46,157 nt of DNA from Pseudomonadota bacterium (lineage in GTDB: Bacteria; Verrucomicrobiota; Verrucomicrobiia; Limisphaerales; SXTU01): the NCBI GenBank assembly GCA_009924135.1, contig RFSE01000025.1, positions 1 to 46,157 of the forward strand, given 5' to 3'. Below, piece by piece: positions 41,876-46,157 of the stretch. The position numbers and the translations under genes are program-made. The first letter of the stretch is position 1; each line of letters opens with the position of its first letter. A model generated the notes under the pieces. That model made no database searches. It was not told the DNA's origin and was given only the letters and a program-made list of their open reading frames with translations.

Positions 41876-44317
41876 TCAGCGCCGCTGGAAGAGCTCGTTC
41901 GTCACCAAGGCTTCAACCAGCGTGGCCAGCCGATAATCCGCCGCCTTGCTCTGTTTGGCAACTGCCACCAGAGCCTCCCGGTCATCCACGGTCATCACCC
42001 GGCGGAGGGCGAAGATCGCGAGCTTCTCGACAAAGGTCGCGTTGAACTTGTCCAGGTCTTCGACGAGCAGCTTCTTGAAATCGGCGGCGTTCGTGTACTT
42101 GCGGCCGTCCAGCAATTCGCCGGTGGCATCCACCTTGGGATTGTCGCCGCTGCCATCGCCGACCACCTCCACCGTACGCCAGCGGCCGATGGCGTCATAG
42201 TTGTCGAAGGCCAGACCCAGAGGGTCGATCTTCGCGTGGCAGGCGGCGCAGTTGGGATCGCTTTTGTGCGCGTCGAGCTTGTTGCGGAGCGTGGCTTTGG
42301 GCTGGGTGGCAGGCGTTGGTTCGATGGGCTTCACGTTCGCGGGTGGTGGCGGCGGGGCTTTGCCGAGAATGGACTCCATCACCCATTTGCCGCGGTGCAC
42401 CGGGCGATGCCGCGTGCCGTCGGAGGTGAGGCTGAGGATCGCCGCGTGCGTCAGCAGGCCGCCGCGCTGGTCGTCGGGCCGCAGGGACACGCGTTGGAAC
42501 TGGTCACCGTTGATTTCCGGGAGCTTGTAGTGCTCGGCGAGGCGTGCGTTCACCATCGTCCAGTTCGAGTCGAGGAATTCACGCAGGCTCAGGTTCTTCG
42601 CCAGCACTTCGTGGAAGTAGGCGGTTGTTTCACCGATGAAACACTTCTCCAGATAGGCGTCGTAATCGGGGTAAAGCTTCTTGTCCGGCGGGAACATGCC
42701 GACCATGCGGAGCTGCAGCCAGTCGCGCGGAAACGCTTCGGCGAACCGCGCCGCCCGGGGATCGGCCAGCATCCGTTGTACCTGCGCACGGAGTTCGGCC
42801 GGTTCGTGCAGCTTCCCGCTGCGGGCCGACGCGGATAACGCCTCATCCGGCATGGTGCTCCAGAGGAAATAAGACAGGCGTGAGGCCAGCTCGGAGTCCG
42901 TGAGGCGGACGGTTTGTTCCGTTGCGCGGCCCTCGACCAGGTAGAGAAACTCCTTGGAGCACAGCACCGCCTGGAAGGCGGCCTTCATTGCGGACTCCAG
43001 CTTTTCGCCGGCCTTGACCTCGCTCTCCACGAGCTTCACCAGACGGTCCACTTCCTCCGGCTGGACGGGGCGGCGAAAGGCCCGGTCGGCCAGTTTCGCC
43101 AGCTTCTCCCGCACACCAGCAAGGTCCGCCGGCAGATACTCGCGCTGCGCGTAGGTCGGGCCTTCCTCGGCGATGGGACCGCTCCACTCCAGCCAATCCA
43201 CGATGAGGAACGGATAAAGCGGTTCGCCCCCTTCGTCCGTGAGCTTCATCTGCCACGGGATGCGCCCGTCCTTGATGCTGATGAACGCCTTGTTCCCCGC
43301 GCGGCCCGAACGGGGCAGATTGGACGGTCCCGGCGTGTCGTTGCTGAACCGGACGTTGATGGAACCCGCCGGCAAATGCGTGTTGAACTCTACGATGATC
43401 GGCTTGTCCTCGGGCGCGACCACATCCTGTTCATGCAGCATCCGGTCCAGGTTCACCGCATACACGGCGAGATGCGGTGCGCGACCACCCTTGGGCTTCA
43501 ACCCGCTTAGCTGCACCCGCATCTTGTAATTGCCCGCGACCGGGATGTTGCCCGGACTGGCCCGCGTGAGGTCGTGGCCCGGCCACACGTCCACGCGCAC
43601 CTTGTCCAACAGTCCCTGCGCTTCCAACTCGGCCTTGTTCGAGATGCCGCGCAGGTCGAGGGCATCGGTTCGTCTCGACAGTGACTTGACGGGTACGGGC
43701 TTCTTTTTGTTGTCGAGCGCCACCTCGGGGAACGCCTCCGCCAGCACCATGTCCGCCGCCGCCAGATACTTCTCCATGTGCGACGGCGAGACCGACAGCA
43801 CCGAGCCGATGCGTCCAAAGCCGTTCCAAGTATCGTCTTCCGACAGGCCCGTGGGGTCCGCTGCATCGAAGGTGGCGCCCAGCAAATCGCGGATGCTGTT
43901 GGCGTATTCCTCGCGGGTGAGCTTGTGGAACGACACGCGCTCGCGCTTCGCCAGCCGCATGGCCTCGCCTTCCTTCAACCGCGTGGCGAGCCACTCGACG
44001 ACCTTTGCGGCCTCCTTCGCATCGGGCTTCTTCTCCTTTTTGGGCGGCATCTCGCCGGAGCTGATGCGGTCCATGACCTCGGCCCACTTTGACGCCGACC
44101 CGCCCATGAGGAAGTCGCGCGAGAGATTGTCCACGCGGAACTCGCCCTTGTGCACCTTCTCGTCGTGGCAGCGGTTGCAATGCTCCCCGAGAAAGGGAGC
44201 CACGGCCTTGTCGAAATCCGAGGCCGCCGGGGCCGCCAGAGCGCCCGCCGACAACAGCACGCCGCAAAGCCCCGCCAGTGCGCGGCCAGCCATGCTCAAA
44301 CCGATTGTGTCCGACAT
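41876..44317 (-). CDS. DUF1592-family exported cytochrome-like protein, large form
   Basis: The protein has 813 residues from ATG 44317; the upstream open frame to 44485 runs through repeat DNA and was rejected. The signal segment is AGRALAGLCGVLLSAGALAA. Domains: heme motif HCNRCH (Cys47-His51) with the KGEFRVDNLSRDFLMGG segment; DUF1587 (FHKLTREEYANSIRDLLGAT); an extra beta-rich segment of about 200 residues (YKMRVQLSGLKPKGGRAPHL, DKPIIVEFNTHLPAGSINVR) not present in the 666-residue paralogue; then DUF1595, DUF1592 (SRLSYFLWSTMPDEALSASA), DUF1588 with CAACHAKIDPLGLAFDNYDA from about 690, and DUF1585 (FVEKLAIFALRRVMTVDDRE). It is the first gene of the cytochrome block. Confidence 0.91.
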   Translation of the reverse strand: MSDTIGLSMAGRALAGLCGVLLSAGALAAPAASDFDKAVAPFLGEHCNRCHDEKVHKGEFRVDNLSRDFLMGGSASKWAEVMDRISSGEMPPKKEKKPDAKEAAKVVEWLATRLKEGEAMRLAKRERVSFHKLTREEYANSIRDLLGATFDAADPTGLSEDDTWNGFGRIGSVLSVSPSHMEKYLAAADMVLAEAFPEVALDNKKKPVPVKSLSRRTDALDLRGISNKAELEAQGLLDKVRVDVWPGHDLTRASPGNIPVAGNYKMRVQLSGLKPKGGRAPHLAVYAVNLDRMLHEQDVVAPEDKPIIVEFNTHLPAGSINVRFSNDTPGPSNLPRSGRAGNKAFISIKDGRIPWQMKLTDEGGEPLYPFLIVDWLEWSGPIAEEGPTYAQREYLPADLAGVREKLAKLADRAFRRPVQPEEVDRLVKLVESEVKAGEKLESAMKAAFQAVLCSKEFLYLVEGRATEQTVRLTDSELASRLSYFLWSTMPDEALSASARSGKLHEPAELRAQVQRMLADPRAARFAEAFPRDWLQLRMVGMFPPDKKLYPDYDAYLEKCFIGETTAYFHEVLAKNLSLREFLDSNWTMVNARLAEHYKLPEINGDQFQRVSLRPDDQRGGLLTHAAILSLTSDGTRHRPVHRGKWVMESILGKAPPPPPANVKPIEPTPATQPKATLRNKLDAHKSDPNCAACHAKIDPLGLAFDNYDAIGRWRTVEVVGDGSGDNPKVDATGELLDGRKYTNAADFKKLLVEDLDKFNATFVEKLAIFALRRVMTVDDREALVAVAKQSKAADYRLATLVEALVTNELFQRR

Positions 44318-44474
44318 GGAGAGTTTCCGAATCACGAGCGTCAGACGCGCGTGGCCGGGGCAGGTTTCAAATAGAGTCGGGTGGCGGAGCGCGGAGAGGC
44401 CGCGCGAAGGCCGCGAACGGAGCGAAGAAAATGCGGTGCCGCGGCCGGAGGGTTTAACGGGTAGGCAGTGCATT

Positions 44475-44543
44475 CGTAGTCGCAACTTTCAGGTTGCGCT
44501 GCGGCCTGTTTCTGATGCGCAGGCTGAGCCTGCGACCACGGGG
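44475..44543. repeat. REP-like double hairpin
   Basis: Two hairpins sit in the 282-base gap upstream of the large DUF1592 gene. CGCAAC (44481-44486) pairs with GTTGCG (44493-44498) over a 6-base loop. CGCAGGCT (44518-44525) pairs with AGCCTGCG (44527-44534), an almost perfect palindrome. The right half reads GTAGTCGCAACTTTCAGG at the left end and CTGAGCCTGCGACCACGG at the other, which are roughly inverted. This looks like a dispersed repetitive extragenic element. The stretch before it (44378-44460) is purine-rich with repeated GGCCGCG motifs and no gene. Confidence 0.6.
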
Positions 44544-44599
44544 ACGAATCGCAACCTTGTTGGTGGGGCGAAAGCCGCCTCCAATCGGCGATGGTCAGC

Positions 44600-45964
44600 T
44601 TAATTCACCCGCACCAGCTCGTACTTGCGGGGCTGGGGTTTGGCGGCGTCGTAGATGCGGGCGTCGAACTCGTCCACGGCGGCGTTGAGCTTGGCCACGC
44701 CGGTCTTGAAATCGCCGGCATACCATTTCTCGAAGTCAGCTTTCTTGGCGTCGAGGCCGGGGTCTTGCTTGCTGGCGGCCTGGGCGAGCTGGCTGCGCCG
44801 GCCTTTGAGCTGGCCCCAGAGGTTTCGCATGGGCCGGGTGGCGGTGTCGTTCTTCTCCTTGTTCATGAGCGCCACCTTCAGGGCCTGCTGGTATTGCGGG
44901 GTTTTTTCATTGGCTTGCAGTTCCATCTTGAAACCAAGGGTCTGGTCGCTCCAGGTGCCGACGCTCTGGCCGTCGATCTTCAGCTCGTAGTTGCCGGGTT
45001 TCAGGCCGCGTGCGGAGAAGACTTCGCCGCTGTAACGATGGCCGGCGGCGGTGAGCTTGTAGCCATCGGCGGCGTCGGGCGGGAGCACCCAGGGCAGGGC
45101 GTTGGCGGCGAAGGTGAAGCTGATGCGGTCACCGTCGGCGGCGAAGTCCGTGACCTTGCCGTTGCCCCCGGTGGCGGCGAGCTTGCCGTCCTTGCCCGGT
45201 GCGATGGTGAGGCTGGATACGGGGGACTTGGGGCAGATGTCGTTGATGACGGCGGCGGCCATGACGACCTGGCCGGGGGCGTCGGGATGCACGGCATCCT
45301 TGATGAGGGTGAAGTTCGCGTCCTTCTTGCGCTCCTGGAGCGTGAGGCTGTTCAACGGGGACCACATGTCCACGAAGCCCAGGCCACGTACCTGCGCTTG
45401 CTCGCGCAGCCACGCGCCGTAGAGGGCCAGCACGCCGTTGTAGTAGGTGTCACGCGGCTCCTGCGCCTTGCCGCGCAGGCGGGCGGCACGGGCATCGTGC
45501 ATGGTGGGCGTCATCGGCATGGCCGTCGCGCCGAGGGCGGCGAGCTGGTCGAGGAGCTTGGTCATGTCCTGCTGGTAGGTGTCGAAGATGGCCTTGTCGA
45601 AGTCGCGGTAGGAGCCGTCGTTCATGCCGAGCAGGATGGTGACGTACTTGGGCTTGAAGCTGGCGACATCCTCGTCGAACCGCGCCAGGGCGCTGGACGC
45701 GCGGTCACCGCCGACGCCGGCGTTGTGGAAGCGGAGGCGCTTGTTCGGGTAGCGGGTGTAGAAATAATCCTCCACGTACTGCGTGTAGAGGCACTGGTGC
45801 GTGATGCTGTCGCCGAGGAAGACCACGGTGTCGCCGTCCTTCAATTCCATCGGTCCGGCGATTTTCTTGAACTCCGGCGCGGGCGCGGCGGCGGGCTGAT
45901 TCTGGGCGGGAACATTGGCGGCGAACCACAGCGCGGCCAGCAAAAGGAGCGATGTTTTGTGCAT
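44600..45964 (-). CDS. Secreted SGNH/GDSL hydrolase
   Basis: The protein has 454 residues with signal peptide MHKTSLLLLAALWFAANVPA. The four SGNH blocks are clear: GDSITH (Ser53 nucleophile), FHNAGVGGDRAS (Gly block), LLGMNDGSYRDF (Asn block) and DAVHPDAPGQ (Asp223 and His226). The C-terminal 200 residues form a beta-rich then helical extension (LKPGNYELKIDGQSVGTWSD and KKADFEKWYAGDFKTG) common in carbohydrate-esterase-like members from PVC bacteria. The likely role is deacetylation of an exported glycan; the actual ester is unknown. The gene is transcribed away from tRNA-Asn. Confidence 0.92.
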   Translation of the reverse strand: MHKTSLLLLAALWFAANVPAQNQPAAAPAPEFKKIAGPMELKDGDTVVFLGDSITHQCLYTQYVEDYFYTRYPNKRLRFHNAGVGGDRASSALARFDEDVASFKPKYVTILLGMNDGSYRDFDKAIFDTYQQDMTKLLDQLAALGATAMPMTPTMHDARAARLRGKAQEPRDTYYNGVLALYGAWLREQAQVRGLGFVDMWSPLNSLTLQERKKDANFTLIKDAVHPDAPGQVVMAAAVINDICPKSPVSSLTIAPGKDGKLAATGGNGKVTDFAADGDRISFTFAANALPWVLPPDAADGYKLTAAGHRYSGEVFSARGLKPGNYELKIDGQSVGTWSDQTLGFKMELQANEKTPQYQQALKVALMNKEKNDTATRPMRNLWGQLKGRRSQLAQAASKQDPGLDAKKADFEKWYAGDFKTGVAKLNAAVDEFDARIYDAAKPQPRKYELVRVN

Positions 45965-46036
45965 GGCGGATAGTTTGGACGGAAGGTCGTCAACAGGAAA
46001 GAAAATGATTCTCTGTCAAATATCCTATCGGGCCTA

Positions 46037-46065
46037 TTGACGGCGGGGACGGAGGTTTGTACTTT
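46037..46065 (+). promoter_or_regulatory. Likely sigma-70 promoter of tRNA-Asn
   Basis: TTGACG (46037-46042) and TACTTT (46060-46065) are separated by exactly 17 bases and end 17 bases before the tRNA. The -35 box matches five of six consensus positions. The -10 box keeps the key first T, second A and last T. GC-rich DNA just after the -10 box is typical of stable-RNA genes. Confidence 0.55.
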
Positions 46066-46082
46066 CCCCGCGCCGAACGGGT

Positions 46083-46157
46083 TCCAAAGTAGCTCAATGG
46101 TAGAGCATCCGGCTGTTAACCGGACGGTTGTAGGTTCGAGTCCTACCTTTGGAGCCA
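46083..46157 (+). tRNA. tRNA-Asn (anticodon GTT)
   Basis: The cloverleaf folds cleanly: acceptor TCCAAAG (46083-46089) pairs with CTTTGGA (46147-46153), D-arm GCTC...GAGC, anticodon stem TCCGG (46108-46112) with CCGGA (46120-46124), anticodon GTT at 46115-46117, T-stem GTAGG with CCTAC around TTCGAGT. Discriminator G is followed by an encoded CCA that ends at the last base of the window. Confidence 0.97.

Noticed and set aside
44318..44485. N-terminal extension of the large DUF1592 protein
   Set aside because: It runs through purine-rich repeat DNA and the REP-like element. The signal peptide appears only after ATG 44317.
44591..45973. 460-codon open frame on the + strand
   Set aside because: It is opposite the GDSL hydrolase with intact catalytic blocks. 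The Gly/Val/Glu-rich translation has no family signature.

Overview
The window looks like a high-GC chromosome segment from a Verrucomicrobiota bacterium, probably a Pedosphaera/Limisphaerales-type lineage. This is an inference from gene content. The main pointers are several exported proteins of the Planctomycetes-Verrucomicrobia-Chlamydiae (PVC) type (PSCyt cytochromes with DUF1549/DUF1553, DUF1501, DUF1552, DUF1592/1587/1588/1585), many Tat-like RRxFL leaders, a pseudopilin with the [16 protein letters not shown] leader, a sulfatase, and FecR-type anti-sigma proteins. No rRNA gene, CRISPR array, transposase or phage gene was seen. One tRNA-Asn(GUU) ends exactly at the right edge.

Layout. 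0.3-2.6 kb: an ECF sigma factor overlapping a membrane FecR/LamG protein. 2.7-5.5 kb: formate-tetrahydrofolate ligase and a pseudopilin. 5.5-12.4 kb (+): a PSCyt/DUF1549/DUF1553 protein, a DUF1501 protein, a Gfo/Idh/MocA oxidoreductase and a sulfatase whose frame is broken by two TAA codons. 12.4-16.4 kb: an esterase (-), LemA with two TPM-domain proteins (+), and an SMP-30/gluconolactonase-like protein (-). 16.7-19.1 kb (+): mannonate dehydratase plus an MFS transporter, a likely hexuronate module. 19.1-25.1 kb: housekeeping genes glgC, glmS, folK and dapB, and a seven-repeat SBBP-type propeller. 25.4-34.8 kb (-): one long unidirectional block reading, in transcription order, ECF sigma factor, FecR anti-sigma with a carbohydrate-binding-like ectodomain, DUF1501, DUF1549/1553, a LamG-like protein, a GH62-like arabinofuranosidase and two TIM-barrel sugar isomerase-like proteins. 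35.0-44.3 kb (-): two DUF1592 cytochromes and two DUF1552 proteins, with a nucleotidyltransferase-like gene, a 67-residue ORF and a seven-blade propeller inside the block. 44.6-46.2 kb: a GDSL/SGNH hydrolase and tRNA-Asn.

How it may work together. Two separate sigma/anti-sigma pairs have a cytoplasmic tail, one membrane span, a FecR domain and an outer lectin-like domain. One pair heads a block of exported proteins and a glycoside hydrolase. The simplest reading is glycan sensing at the envelope that switches on export of polysaccharide-handling proteins, with the cytosolic isomerases, mannonate dehydratase and transporter handling released sugars and uronic acids. This is inferred from domain order and position only.

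The most unusual sequence features are: the sulfatase with two TAA codons, both where Tyr is expected; three arrays of 7-base tandem repeats, one of which builds the start region of folK; a 195-base element with long nested inverted repeats between dapB and the sugar isomerase; and a nucleotidyltransferase-like/small-ORF pair inside the cytochrome operon.
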